A DNA stretch of 57,098 nt. It comes from Flavobacteriaceae bacterium. GTDB taxonomy: Bacteria > Bacteroidota > Bacteroidia > Flavobacteriales > Flavobacteriaceae. The notes under the pieces are model-generated. The model saw only the letters and a program-made list of their open reading frames with translations, did not search any database and was not told where the DNA came from. Location: assembly GCA_024743095.1 (NCBI GenBank), contig JANSXF010000027.1, positions 1 through 57,098 on the forward strand, in the 5' to 3' direction. Numbering within the stretch: the first letter of the stretch is position 1; the number at the start of each line of letters is the position of its first letter. Both the position numbers and the translations under genes were made by a program. Shown one piece after another: positions 42,667 to 51,448 of the stretch.

Positions 42667-43410
42667 TTGGGAAAACATTTTCAAATACTCAAACTTGATG
42701 CCACGGACTCCACAAATCAATATTTAAAGGATTTGTTGCGTTCCGAGAATCCTTCGGACTACATGGTCGTTGTTGCCGAAAGACAACTAAAGGGCAGGGG
42801 GCAAATGGGAACAATCTGGCAGTCGGAAGGGGGTAAAAACCTTACGTTTAGTGTGTTGAGGAGGTTTGATACGTTGAATGTCGAACATCAATTTGTCTTG
42901 AATGTTGCTGTTTCCATGGCTGTTTTTGATGCTTTGACAGAGCTCTCCATACCGGATGTAAAGATTAAATGGCCCAACGACATTATGTCAGGTTCAAAAA
43001 AAATCTGTGGTATTTTGATAGAAAACGTGCTCAAAGGAGACAAGGTGGGCCGGTCCATTATTGGAATTGGTCTGAATGTGAACCAAACCGATTTCACGAA
43101 TTTGGAGAAGGTTTCATCGTTAAGGCGGATTATGGGGCGCAATTTTGATTTGGACGAACTTTTATATGGGGTGCTTCACAGACTTCAGCACCATATGGAG
43201 GACATTGGGTCGAAAACCGTAAAACAACTATTGCCCTCTTACCAGAAGTTACTCTTTAGGAAAGACAAACCCTCCACCTTCACCAATAATGAAGGGGAAA
43301 TGTTCATGGGGTTTATCCGTAAAGTTTCACCAACGGGTAAATTGGTCATTGAACTGGAAGACCAAATTTTAAAAGAATTTGATTTAAAAGAGGTGACCTT
43401 GCTCTATTGA
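42667..43410 (+). CDS. birA: Biotin-[acetyl-CoA-carboxylase] ligase
   Basis: 247 residues from a TTG at 42667; an in-frame TAA lies at 42652-42654 and no ATG precedes the conserved start, and AAAGG lies nine bases upstream of the TTG. The catalytic domain has TDSTNQYLKDL, the biotinyl-AMP loop ERQLKGRGQMGTIWQSEGGK (canonical GRGRxGRxW) and IKWPNDIM. There is no N-terminal DNA-binding domain, so it is a monofunctional ligase rather than a repressor. It is divergent from rsfS and convergent with the SRPBCC gene, overlapping it by seven bases. Confidence 0.92.
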   Translation: MGKHFQILKLDATDSTNQYLKDLLRSENPSDYMVVVAERQLKGRGQMGTIWQSEGGKNLTFSVLRRFDTLNVEHQFVLNVAVSMAVFDALTELSIPDVKIKWPNDIMSGSKKICGILIENVLKGDKVGRSIIGIGLNVNQTDFTNLEKVSSLRRIMGRNFDLDELLYGVLHRLQHHMEDIGSKTVKQLLPSYQKLLFRKDKPSTFTNNEGEMFMGFIRKVSPTGKLVIELEDQILKEFDLKEVTLLY

Positions 43411-43802
43411 CCGATTTTGTCCATGTTATTGGACAATGTTCCCATAAAGTTGGTGATCGGCGCCTTGATCATCATGGCCATCATGGCATTGAACTGTCCC
43501 TCGAAACTAAGTGCGACCTCACTTTCCTTATCTGCGAGCGATACAATGTCGGCGGTAAGGGTAAATGGTAGTTTGTCACTTGCCGCGCCCAGGACCACTT
43601 TATCATATGGGTGTTGTTCTTTTAGCCTAAGGATGATTTCGGGCATACCTTTCAATGCAAATTTGAAGGTGTTTTCGTCCAATACTTCAAACTTGTCTAT
43701 ATTCTCTGGCATTAAAGTTTCAAAGTTTTTGATGTCCGTCAAGAACTCAAATACTTCCTTGTCGCTTTTGGCTACTTTCTTTTTCGAGGCTTCAATGTGC
43801 AT
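43404..43802 (-). CDS. SRPBCC family protein
   Basis: 132 residues with the START/Bet v1-like (SRPBCC) pattern: KKKVAKSDKEVFEFLTDIKN at the start, LKGMPEIILRLKEQHPYDKV in the middle and a long C-terminal helix (FNAMMAMMIKAPITNFMGTL). Such proteins bind hydrophobic ligands. It lies six bases after pyrE and is probably co-transcribed, but no functional link is evident. Confidence 0.78.
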   Translation of the reverse strand: MHIEASKKKVAKSDKEVFEFLTDIKNFETLMPENIDKFEVLDENTFKFALKGMPEIILRLKEQHPYDKVVLGAASDKLPFTLTADIVSLADKESEVALSFEGQFNAMMAMMIKAPITNFMGTLSNNMDKIGQ

Positions 43803-43808
43803 AGTAAA

Positions 43809-44450
43809 TTATTGTTTCCATTCCTGTGGATTGGATCTCCACTCAAGAAGGGTCTTTAACTGTGATTCTTTAATGTAATCGGCTTCAGATGCCTGTTCAA
43901 CCAAGTGTTCGTAATCCGATAGGGTATGGAGTTCTATGTCCTCTTTGGCAAAGTTTTCTGTGGATACCGGAAAGCCATAGGTAAAGATGGCGATCATTCC
44001 CTTTATATCGGCATTTTGCTCCTTGAGTGCTTGTACGGCATTAAGGCTACTATTTCCGGTGCTTATCAAATCTTCTATGACAACAACGCTCTGTCCGGCT
44101 TCAAAATACCCTTCGATTTGATTTTGTCTGCCATGTTCTTTGGGTTTTGGCCTGACGTAAACAAAGGGCAGTCCCAATGCCTCGGCCACCAAGATACCTA
44201 TTCCAATGGCACCCGTGGCCACGCCGGCGATCACATCTGGCTTGCCATAAAGGTTTTCTACCTGTTTGGCAATTTCTTCCCGTACAAAATTGCGAACCTG
44301 TGGGTAGGACAACATAATCCTATTGTCGCAATAAATAGGAGACTTCCAACCCGAGGCCCATGTAAAAGGATTTTCAGGTTCCAACTTAATTGCATTAATT
44401 TGTAATAACAGCTCAGCTGTTTTTTTTGCGATTTGCTTATCTAAAACCAT
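43809..44450 (-). CDS. pyrE: Orotate phosphoribosyltransferase
   Basis: 213 residues from the ATG at 44450. The frame is open back to 44702, but that stretch is antisense to the Nudix gene and not conserved. The PRPP-binding motif VVVIEDLISTGNSS is near residue 120, and FTWASGWKSPIYCDNR and VATGAIGIGILVA are OPRT features. It joins orotate to PRPP in pyrimidine synthesis. Its TACATTTG box is four bases before the ATG and overlaps the start codon of the divergent Nudix gene. Confidence 0.95.
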   Translation of the reverse strand: MVLDKQIAKKTAELLLQINAIKLEPENPFTWASGWKSPIYCDNRIMLSYPQVRNFVREEIAKQVENLYGKPDVIAGVATGAIGIGILVAEALGLPFVYVRPKPKEHGRQNQIEGYFEAGQSVVVIEDLISTGNSSLNAVQALKEQNADIKGMIAIFTYGFPVSTENFAKEDIELHTLSDYEHLVEQASEADYIKESQLKTLLEWRSNPQEWKQ

Positions 44451-44454
44451 TGCG

Positions 44455-44462
44455 CAAATGTA
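44455..44462 (-). promoter_or_regulatory. -7 box TACATTTG abutting pyrE
   Basis: On the minus strand TACATTTG ends four bases before the pyrE ATG and overlaps the first bases of the Nudix gene on the other strand. A leaderless pyrE mRNA is predicted. Confidence 0.5.
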
Positions 44463-45057
44463 TGAAGTTTTTGTTAATGAGGCTCCACTGATTTTAACAA
44501 ACGAGCGCCCCCAGGACTCCAATGGTAATTTGTTTTCTTTGGATGGTGATTCCATTGTTGAGGCCATTAAACTTTTGTCCAAAAAAAAAGTAAAAAAGGC
44601 ATACCTGTACCATCCTGATGAGAAGAAGATCCTGAAACTTTTTATGCACAAAATCCCAGTGGTGGTCGCTGGCGGGGGATTTGTGGTCAATAGAAAGGGC
44701 AAGGTCCTTTTTATCTACAGGAATGGAAAATGGGACCTGCCCAAGGGCAAGGTCGATAAGGGCGAGTCCATTGAAAATGCCGCAATTCGTGAAGTTGAAG
44801 AGGAAACAGGTGTCACAAACCTAGTGATTGAACGGTTTCTCCATACTACCTATCATATCTTTAAGCGTAACGGTGAGTACCGATTAAAACAGACGCACTG
44901 GTTTATCATGTCTACCGATTATACCGGCAAATTGGTGGCCGAAAAGTCCGAAGGCATCAAAAAGGTGAAGTGGAAAGGCGCCCGGAAGACCAAAAAGGCA
45001 TTAAAAAACTCTTATCACAATATAAAGATACTGTTCGAGGATTGGCCCTTTAATTAG
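44458..45057 (+). CDS. Nudix hydrolase with extra N-terminal domain
   Basis: 199 residues. The Nudix box is complete at residues 97-119: Gly97, Glu103, Arg111-Glu112, Glu115-Glu116 and Gly118 (GX5EX7REUXEEXGU). The first ~65 residues are a separate small domain (MYEVFVNEAPLILTN, DSIVEAIKLLSKKKVKKAYL) typical of flavobacterial members and of unknown role. It hydrolyses a nucleoside diphosphate linked to some other moiety; the substrate is not predictable. The ATG is seven bases from the divergent pyrE start. Its 3' end overlaps the convergent M14 gene by eight bases. Confidence 0.9.
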   Translation: MYEVFVNEAPLILTNERPQDSNGNLFSLDGDSIVEAIKLLSKKKVKKAYLYHPDEKKILKLFMHKIPVVVAGGGFVVNRKGKVLFIYRNGKWDLPKGKVDKGESIENAAIREVEEETGVTNLVIERFLHTTYHIFKRNGEYRLKQTHWFIMSTDYTGKLVAEKSEGIKKVKWKGARKTKKALKNSYHNIKILFEDWPFN

Positions 45058-46822
45058 GGAGCAGTCCTGCGGCTTCGCTTCCTTTGGCAACTCGGTATAT
45101 CGGGTATCTCATGTAGGCTTGCTCGAAATGTTGGGAGCGTTCAAAAATCCAATTGAGCTGAGCATACCAGTTATTGGCAAAATTGAGCTCGGCTTCTTTT
45201 TTGGCCTCGAATTCCTGTAGCAGCAAAGAATCCTGCTGGAGCATTTCAATGGCCACATCCTCAAACACATATGGGGAGAAACCTTCTTTGCGTTGTAAGA
45301 CGGTATCAAAAAAGTTCCAATTAAAGAAGGAATCGGCACCTTGCGGTTCCAATGTTTCCATAAGGTACCTAATTCCCGACTGGCGGGTAGGTATCAATAG
45401 GTCACCTTCCCTGAAATGAACTTTTTTAAGGTGTTTTGTGACTTTTGTGTTCGAATGAAGATAATGTCCTTCGTATGGGGCATTTCTTGTATCGTAATCC
45501 TCAATAGTGTACCCTTCCACCAATAGGGTGGTGTCCTTTTTGATCGCCGTATATTGAATTTTATTGGCATCCAATCGCTCTATCACCCGTTTCCAGCTTT
45601 TCTTGACAATATAGGCGGCAGGAACGGTAACTGTATCGGTCGGATAAAAATAATCCTGATAGGTGGTCTCTTTGGTAAATGGTTTGTCCCTGTTGTATTT
45701 TAACCTCGGAAGTCCGGTTACTTCGCTGGTAAGCTGTTCTGCCTCAAATCCCTTAAAGGTAAGGGTACTGGTTTTTGTAGTATCCACTTGCCAGTTGAAA
45801 TAATACTCGGAAAGCTCCAGGTTCTTGTCCAAGGTCTCTTTTCGTAGGGCCTTAATTTTTTCATGTTCCGCCTCGACTACCTCGATCAAACCCTGCATAA
45901 GGACATAGGTTCCCTCAACACGCTGTTTATAGGGTTTTAGCATGTGGGTTTCCACCATTAGCCCGAAAGTGCTCCATAGGGTGGTGTATCCAGTGGAATA
46001 CCTTGGATGGTCCATGAATTGGCTGAAGCCCGTTTCCGGCGGTATGTTGAAAACATTTACATAAGGGGTAATGTCCCATTCTTTTTTTGCCAAAGAATTT
46101 TCAAGGTTCGGCATAAGGGTTCCGTGAAGATATTCCCCCATTTCCCCTCCTAGTTTGTTGTGCTGGGTAAACAGGTGCGTTAAGGTGTATTGGTAGTCCG
46201 CCCCGTTGCTCACATGGTTGTCGATAAAGACATCTGGTTTTACCATGTGGAATATTTGCGCAAAGGTCCGGGCATTTTCGGTATCCATTTTAATAAAATC
46301 CCTGTTGAGATCGTAGTTACGGGCATTTCCTCTAAAACCATACTCCAAGGGCCCGTTCTGATTTGCCCTGGTTGTGGAATTTCTGTTCAAAGACCCTCCT
46401 ATATTATAAATGGGTATGGTTACCAAAACAGTGTTCTTGGGCATTTCCAGTTTGCCTGTGGCCAGATCGCGATATAACATCATTGTGGCATCAATGCCAT
46501 CGCTTTCCCCAGGATGTATGCCGTTGTTTATTAGAATGATGGATTTTTCCCTGCGGATATTTTCATAATTAAAATCCCCATCGGGATTAAAAGTTACCGT
46601 GTGCAGTGGCAATCCGCTATCCGTTTTTCCTATGGTATGTATGTTGATCTGTGGAAATTCACGGGCCAGGCCCATATAATAATCAATGGTTTGCCTGTAG
46701 GTGGCAGTTTCCCTACCACCAGAGGCTTCGTAATGTGTTTGGTACGAGGATTTTTCTCCTTGTGTTTCGGACTCACAGGATATGAAAAGGAAGACGGCCG
46801 CTAAAAAAAATATATGTTTCAA
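45050..46822 (-). CDS. Lipoprotein M14 family metallocarboxypeptidase
   Basis: 590 residues from a TTG at 46822, chosen because it yields a compact lipoprotein signal ending LFISC (Cys16) and has CGGAG a few bases upstream; a TTG at 46873 would add 17 residues. The zinc ligands are His103 and Glu106 in NGIHPGESDG and His203 in FIDNHVSNG. NLNRDF is represented by DLNRDF (~171-176), and VETHML may hold the catalytic Glu. The C-terminal ~230 residues form an additional beta-rich region. It probably trims peptides or peptidoglycan fragments outside the inner membrane. It is a different peptidase clan from the M1 gene at 3337. Confidence 0.88.
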   Translation of the reverse strand: MKHIFFLAAVFLFISCESETQGEKSSYQTHYEASGGRETATYRQTIDYYMGLAREFPQINIHTIGKTDSGLPLHTVTFNPDGDFNYENIRREKSIILINNGIHPGESDGIDATMMLYRDLATGKLEMPKNTVLVTIPIYNIGGSLNRNSTTRANQNGPLEYGFRGNARNYDLNRDFIKMDTENARTFAQIFHMVKPDVFIDNHVSNGADYQYTLTHLFTQHNKLGGEMGEYLHGTLMPNLENSLAKKEWDITPYVNVFNIPPETGFSQFMDHPRYSTGYTTLWSTFGLMVETHMLKPYKQRVEGTYVLMQGLIEVVEAEHEKIKALRKETLDKNLELSEYYFNWQVDTTKTSTLTFKGFEAEQLTSEVTGLPRLKYNRDKPFTKETTYQDYFYPTDTVTVPAAYIVKKSWKRVIERLDANKIQYTAIKKDTTLLVEGYTIEDYDTRNAPYEGHYLHSNTKVTKHLKKVHFREGDLLIPTRQSGIRYLMETLEPQGADSFFNWNFFDTVLQRKEGFSPYVFEDVAIEMLQQDSLLLQEFEAKKEAELNFANNWYAQLNWIFERSQHFEQAYMRYPIYRVAKGSEAAGLLPN

Positions 46823-46870
46823 AATACTCCGGGAACTTTTATTTGCACATAACCTTGTGCTTGGCAGTAC

Positions 46871-46878
46871 CAAAAATA
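46871..46878 (-). promoter_or_regulatory. -7 box TATTTTTG for the M14 peptidase
   Basis: On the minus strand TATTTTTG lies 48 bases before the TTG at 46822. The leader contains a small GCACA/TGTGC hairpin. The box position argues against the longer reading from 46873. Confidence 0.45.
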
Positions 46879-46892
46879 CAGAATATTATAAT

Positions 46893-47306
46893 TTAAGAGG
46901 CCATATCCATCGAACCAAGGTCTGTTGCCTCGATCTTGAAAATGGGCTTGTTCTTAAAGTTGAGTATGTACGGGCACTTATCCTTAAAGTTGCTCCACTT
47001 TTGATGGTCCAGCGGATCTATGGAAGAAGTGATCATATTGATGATGATGTGTTCTTTCAGGTCCAAGGCGATCAGTTCGTCCAAAAAATCCCATCCATCC
47101 ATAATGGGCATGTTGATGTCCAGAAATATGACATCGGGTATGGTTTTATTGGATTCATGCCTTTCCAACAGTGCATCAAAGGCTTCCTTCCCATTCTGAA
47201 ATATTTGAACGTCGTCACAATTGGTAACCGATTTCAACATTTTTTTTATGCCGAATACTGTAATGGGATCATCGTCCACAATAAAAATACAACTAACTTT
47301 CTTCAT
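46893..47306 (-). CDS. Single-domain response regulator
   Basis: 137 residues from the ATG at 47306. It is a receiver domain only: acidic residues Asp11-Asp13, phospho-acceptor Asp63 in FLDINMP, the conserved Thr/Ser after IINM and Lys in FKNKP. There is no output domain. Its start lies within the last 14 bases of the histidine kinase gene, so the two are co-translated. It resembles Rcp1-like regulators that act by protein contact with the kinase or a downstream phosphotransfer partner. Confidence 0.92.
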   Translation of the reverse strand: MKKVSCIFIVDDDPITVFGIKKMLKSVTNCDDVQIFQNGKEAFDALLERHESNKTIPDVIFLDINMPIMDGWDFLDELIALDLKEHIIINMITSSIDPLDHQKWSNFKDKCPYILNFKNKPIFKIEATDLGSMDMAS

Positions 47307-49119
47307 TAAAATACACATTAAATGTAGTGCCCTTATCGACTTCACTTTGCACTGTTATACTACCGCCCATGGCCTCTATTTGGTTTTTTACAAGATAAAG
47401 GCCAAAGCCTTTGGAGTCTTCTCTATTATGGAATGTCTTGTACATGCCAAAAATTTTGTCGCCGTATTTTTCCAGGTCTATGCCGAGACCGTTGTCGGAT
47501 ATGCTGAGCAATACGCCTTCCTTGGATTTTACGGCATTGATTATGATCAATGGTTTTCGGTCGGGACTTCTGTATTTTACCGCATTGGAGATCAGGTTTA
47601 GGACAATACTCTCCAAATAGGCGGGCACGCAATCCACTTTTATATCTTCAGCGACTTGGTTGATCACGTGCGAATCGTTCTTGTCCAAAAAGGCGGAGAA
47701 ATTCTGTAGGACCTTTACAATATTGTGTTTGAGAAACAATTGTTTTTTTGTTACCGAAGTTTTGGTGTTCACATCCACCACTTGGTTAAGGTTCCCCAAG
47801 GTCTCCAATAGATTGTCCGATGCTTGCGAGAGCATTTGTACAATTCGTTCCCTTTCTTTTGGGTCGCTTTCCGATTTTAAGAACTCCAACAGCATGGAGA
47901 AGTTTGCGGAGTGCGACCTTAGGTTATGGGAGACGATATGCGCAAAACCGATCAATTTTTGGTTCTGCATGGAAGTTATTTTAATAAGGTCCCGTAATTC
48001 GCATTCCTTCTTTTTGATGGAGGAAATATCCAAACTCATACCAATGAGTCCGCACACTTTGCCATCTAAATCAAAATAAGGTATTTTGGAGGTTAGAAAA
48101 TGGGTTGTTTTGCCATTATGGGTAATAGCGGTCTCTTTGCCAATAATAGGGGTGAGATGCTTCATGACCTGTATATCCTCTTCCCTGGATATTTTTGCCG
48201 TATCCTCATTATATATGTCGAAATCATTTTTGCCGATGATTTCCTCCTTGCTCTTGTTGATATAATGTGACTCTCCTTTGTTGATCAGTACCTTTCTGGA
48301 TTCAAGGTCTTTCACATAAACGTTCAGGGGCAAGCTATCAACAAGTGTGCTGAGCAATTGTTGATGTTCCTTGACCTTGTTTTCGGCCATCACTTCATCA
48401 TGAATATCCCTTATTGTGCCAAAAATCTTGGTGGTACTTCCATTTTCTATATGCGGTTTTCCGGTAACCCTGACCCATCTTTCCTCACCGTTGAATGTTA
48501 TAATGATCAAATTGGTGTCGTAGGATTGATGGTTCTCGATCGCTTTGTGAAAGAGCATGGAGACCTTGTTCTGGCTATAGCCCGGTTTAAAAAACTCAAT
48601 GGCCTCCATTGTAGTGGGCTCAAAACAATCGGGAACTTGGTGGATACGTTTGGTCTCTTTGCACCAAGTGAGTTGTTTCGTTGCTATTTCGAACTCCCAC
48701 CAACCTGTTTTGGATACTTCTACCTTTGTCTCCAAAATGTGTTGTAACCAGGCAGTTTGCTGTTCTTTCTCCACTTCGGAGGTAACATCGTCGGTTTGGA
48801 TTATTGTACCGATGACATTCTCTTTTTCATCGAACCAAGGGGCAAAATAACTTTTATAGTGGCATGTGCCATTATTTTTTGTCACTTTGTGTCCAAGGGT
48901 GAAGGGCTTATTTTCCTTAAGCCTTTTTTTAAGGTCCGAAGCATTTGGGTACAACTGGAAAACCATGGTCTGGTGATCCGGATTTTGAGGGGGCAGCCCA
49001 AAGATATCCAGCCATGAAGATGAGGCGTCCAGCAGGACACCTTTTTTGCACAGGAGTGCTGTTGCCTTTGGCAACTGTTTTAGTAAATAAAATTGGTCAA
49101 CTCTCTCAACTGCTTTCAA
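47293..49119 (-). CDS. PAS-domain sensor histidine kinase (HN-box type)
   Basis: 608 residues from a TTG at 49119 with GAG just upstream; no ATG is available in frame. It is cytosolic: no membrane helix is seen. Three PAS/PAC units occupy about residues 10-375 (for example WLDIFGLPPQNP, WWEFEIATKQLTW, SLPLNVYVKDLESRKVL). The phospho-acceptor is His398 in SHNLRSHSANF, an HNLR-type H-box rather than HELRTP. The HATPase follows (NAVKYRSPDR, SDNGLGIDLEKYG, GFGLYLVKNQ). It overlaps its single-domain response regulator by 14 bases. Confidence 0.9.
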   Translation of the reverse strand: MKAVERVDQFYLLKQLPKATALLCKKGVLLDASSSWLDIFGLPPQNPDHQTMVFQLYPNASDLKKRLKENKPFTLGHKVTKNNGTCHYKSYFAPWFDEKENVIGTIIQTDDVTSEVEKEQQTAWLQHILETKVEVSKTGWWEFEIATKQLTWCKETKRIHQVPDCFEPTTMEAIEFFKPGYSQNKVSMLFHKAIENHQSYDTNLIIITFNGEERWVRVTGKPHIENGSTTKIFGTIRDIHDEVMAENKVKEHQQLLSTLVDSLPLNVYVKDLESRKVLINKGESHYINKSKEEIIGKNDFDIYNEDTAKISREEDIQVMKHLTPIIGKETAITHNGKTTHFLTSKIPYFDLDGKVCGLIGMSLDISSIKKKECELRDLIKITSMQNQKLIGFAHIVSHNLRSHSANFSMLLEFLKSESDPKERERIVQMLSQASDNLLETLGNLNQVVDVNTKTSVTKKQLFLKHNIVKVLQNFSAFLDKNDSHVINQVAEDIKVDCVPAYLESIVLNLISNAVKYRSPDRKPLIIINAVKSKEGVLLSISDNGLGIDLEKYGDKIFGMYKTFHNREDSKGFGLYLVKNQIEAMGGSITVQSEVDKGTTFNVYFNEES

Positions 49120-49315
49120 AACTCGGGGGGTGTTTAAAAAACGTTTTGCTTTTCAGAAATTTCCGACTAAGCTAAAATTAATTGTGCGATACGACATACA
49201 TTATGTTGCGAAAGCAATAATTAATGTTGTATCCAAAAGGTTGGCCATGGTTTCTCTAAATATAGAAAGAAAGAATTTACCTACAAATAAAATTCGATGA
49301 ACGGAGAACCAATGG

Positions 49316-49771
49316 TTATTTGACCATAACTGTTTCGGGGACCAATCCTGTGTAATCTCCGCCGTTTCGGATTACATCCCGAACAATTGAGGAACTGATG
49401 TAGGATTTGCCGGAGGATGTCAATAGGAACACCGTTTCGATTTCGGAAAGCTTTCGGTTGGTGTGTGCAATAGCCTTTTCAAACTCGAAATCAGCTGGGT
49501 TGCGCAAACCTCTGAGGATGAAATTGGCATCTATTTTTTTGCAAAAGTCCACGGTCATCCCTTTATAGGTGGTCACTTTGATCTTGGGTTCGTCCTGGAA
49601 TGCTTCTTCAATAAACCTTACCCTTTCTTCCAAGGGGAACATGTACGTTTTATCCGCATTTATTCCAATGGCAATTACCAGCTCATCGAAAAGGGTCACG
49701 CCTCTTTTAATAATGTCATAGTGTCCTAGAGTAAGTGGGTCAAAGGAACCGGGGAACAGTGCGCGTCTCAT
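49316..49771 (-). CDS. coaD: Pantetheine-phosphate adenylyltransferase
   Basis: 151 residues, usual for CoaD. The nucleotidyltransferase motif is FPGSFDPLTLGHYDII (T/HxGH) at residues 6-21, and the C-terminal ISSSIVRDVI motif binds ATP. It makes dephospho-CoA from 4'-phosphopantetheine. It starts 33 bases after ddl on the same strand and is probably co-transcribed. The 196-base gap before the histidine kinase gene is AT-rich and shows no gene. Confidence 0.96.
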   Translation of the reverse strand: MRRALFPGSFDPLTLGHYDIIKRGVTLFDELVIAIGINADKTYMFPLEERVRFIEEAFQDEPKIKVTTYKGMTVDFCKKIDANFILRGLRNPADFEFEKAIAHTNRKLSEIETVFLLTSSGKSYISSSIVRDVIRNGGDYTGLVPETVMVK

Positions 49772-49804
49772 GTTGTGGTTTAAAGTTTCTTAAAAATACG
49801 GTTT

Positions 49805-50779
49805 CTATCGCAAAGCTTCAACAATGGCACTATCAAATAACTCCTCGAGGGAAATTCCTGCTGTCTTTGCTTGTTGCGGCAAAAGACTTTCTTCCGTTAA
49901 GCCCGGGGTTGTGTTTATTTCAAGAAGGTGTGGTTCATCTCCTATAAAAATAAATTCACTTCGCGTATATCCTTTTAGGCCAAGGATTTTATAAATAAAC
50001 TCCGCCGATTGCCTAACATTGGATGCTTGTTTTTCGGAAATCCTTGCTGGGGTAATTTCCTGGGACTTGCCCAGGTATTTGGCCTCAAAATCAAAAAAAT
50101 CGTTCTCTGGGATAATTTCAGTGGCGGGAAGCACAGTGACCTCGTTATTGAAGGTGATTACTCCAATGGAAACTTCGGTGCCGTCCAAAAAGGATTCTAT
50201 GATAATCTGAGAATCTTCCTTGAACGCACTTGCTATGGCATGTGCCAATGCAGCCTTATCATAAACTTTTGAGACCCCGTAGCTACTTCCCGCGCGATTG
50301 GCTTTTACAAAACAAGGCAGTCCAACTTTATCAACAATGGAATCCTCATCAATGCTTTGTCCCTTATTTAAAAAATACGAAGTGGCACAAGGGACATTGT
50401 AGGGCTTTAATGCACTCAATAAATCTCGCTTATTGAAAGTCAGCGCTGCCTCATAATGGTTGCAAGATGTCTGTGGTATTCCAAGAAGCTCAAAATAGGC
50501 CTGCATCAGCCCATCCTCTCCGGGGGTGCCATGAATCGCATTGAAAACACAATCAAATTCAATCTTTTTGCCATGTACCCCAACACTGAAATCAGACCTT
50601 TCGATAGGATGCTCCTGCTCCAGTTCATCCAGATAGTACCATTTATCCTTGGTGATGACAATTCGGTAAGGATTGTATTTTTCTCTGTCCAAATATTTGT
50701 GCACAACATTTCCGCTCTTAATGGAAATGTTGTGCTCACTGGAATAGCCGCCCATGATAATGGCAATGTTCTTTTTCAT
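49805..50779 (-). CDS. ddl: D-alanine-D-alanine ligase
   Basis: 324 residues, ATP-grasp fold. Features are IIMGGYSSEHNISIKSG, AIHGTPGEDGLMQAYFE (the HGxxGEDGxxQ motif), KANRAGSSYGVSKV and LLEINTTPGLTEESLLPQ with the metal-binding Glu and Asn. It joins two D-alanines for the peptidoglycan stem peptide, and with murB and the PASTA protein it reflects cell-wall synthesis in this window. It is divergent from the PASTA gene. Confidence 0.96.
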   Translation of the reverse strand: MKKNIAIIMGGYSSEHNISIKSGNVVHKYLDREKYNPYRIVITKDKWYYLDELEQEHPIERSDFSVGVHGKKIEFDCVFNAIHGTPGEDGLMQAYFELLGIPQTSCNHYEAALTFNKRDLLSALKPYNVPCATSYFLNKGQSIDEDSIVDKVGLPCFVKANRAGSSYGVSKVYDKAALAHAIASAFKEDSQIIIESFLDGTEVSIGVITFNNEVTVLPATEIIPENDFFDFEAKYLGKSQEITPARISEKQASNVRQSAEFIYKILGLKGYTRSEFIFIGDEPHLLEINTTPGLTEESLLPQQAKTAGISLEELFDSAIVEALR

Positions 50780-50831
50780 TGTCTTGTAAAATAACGCGAA
50801 GCCAAAATAAAGAAAAAAGGGTTGGCTTTCC

Positions 50832-50839
50832 TATATTTG
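50832..50839 (+). promoter_or_regulatory. -7 box TATATTTG for the PASTA-rluD operon
   Basis: TATATTTG ends 19 bases before the ATG at 50859, giving a leader of about 15 bases. Confidence 0.5.
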
Positions 50840-50858
50840 TTCCGATAAGGTGAACTAC

Positions 50859-51446
50859 ATGAAAAATTTTCTCAACTTTTTAAAGAGCAAGACTTTTTTG
50901 ATTCAATTGGGATTGGCGGTCGTTGCCATTCTGGTGTTGGTCTTTATTTCTTTACAATGGCTTAAGAGTACTACGAACCACGGCGAGTTTGTTGAGGTGC
51001 CCGACTTTTCCAAAATGTCGGTATCGGAGATGCGCAAGGCAGTTGAGGATGCCGGGCTTAGATATCAGGTGTTGGATTCGTCGGAATATAATCCCGACTA
51101 CCCCCGTTTTTCCATATTGGACCAAAATCCGCCTGCGGGCAACAAGGTAAAGTCCAACCGTAAAATATATTTTACCGTAAATCCTTCGGGATACAAAAAG
51201 GTAAGTGTGCCGGATATTATCCAAGTGACCCAACGCAATGCGTCCTCTATGTTGAGGGCAGTGGGATTGGATGTGGAGCGTGTGACCTATATCGATGAAT
51301 TGGGCAAGGACATGGTCTACAATATGAAGCACAAGGGGAAATATCTAAAACCTGGGGATAGATTGCCGAAGACTTCAAAAATTGAATTGATTTGTGGTAA
51401 CGGTACCATTCCGGGCAGTGCAAGGGTACAGGCAGAATCCAACTAA
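50859..51446 (+). CDS. Membrane-anchored PASTA domain protein
   Basis: 195 residues from the ATG at 50859; a GTG at 50850 would add three residues. One membrane helix (about residues 12-30) is followed by two PASTA domains (residues ~38-115, FVEVPDFSKMSVSEMRKAVE and DQNPPAGNKVKSNRKIY; ~115-190, VSVPDIIQVTQRNASSMLRA). PASTA units bind peptidoglycan fragments or D-Ala-containing peptides; no kinase domain is attached. It sits beside ddl, which fits a wall-linked role. rluD begins two bases after its stop. Confidence 0.9.
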   Translation: MKNFLNFLKSKTFLIQLGLAVVAILVLVFISLQWLKSTTNHGEFVEVPDFSKMSVSEMRKAVEDAGLRYQVLDSSEYNPDYPRFSILDQNPPAGNKVKSNRKIYFTVNPSGYKKVSVPDIIQVTQRNASSMLRAVGLDVERVTYIDELGKDMVYNMKHKGKYLKPGDRLPKTSKIELICGNGTIPGSARVQAESN

Positions 51447-51448
51447 AG

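Noticed and set aside
43809..44702. pyrE read from 44702
   Set aside because: The extra 84 codons are antisense to the Nudix gene and unlike any OPRT N-terminus; the ATG at 44450 has a promoter box.
46823..46873. Longer M14 peptidase N-terminus from a TTG at 46873
   Set aside because: It starts at the promoter box itself and spoils the lipoprotein signal.
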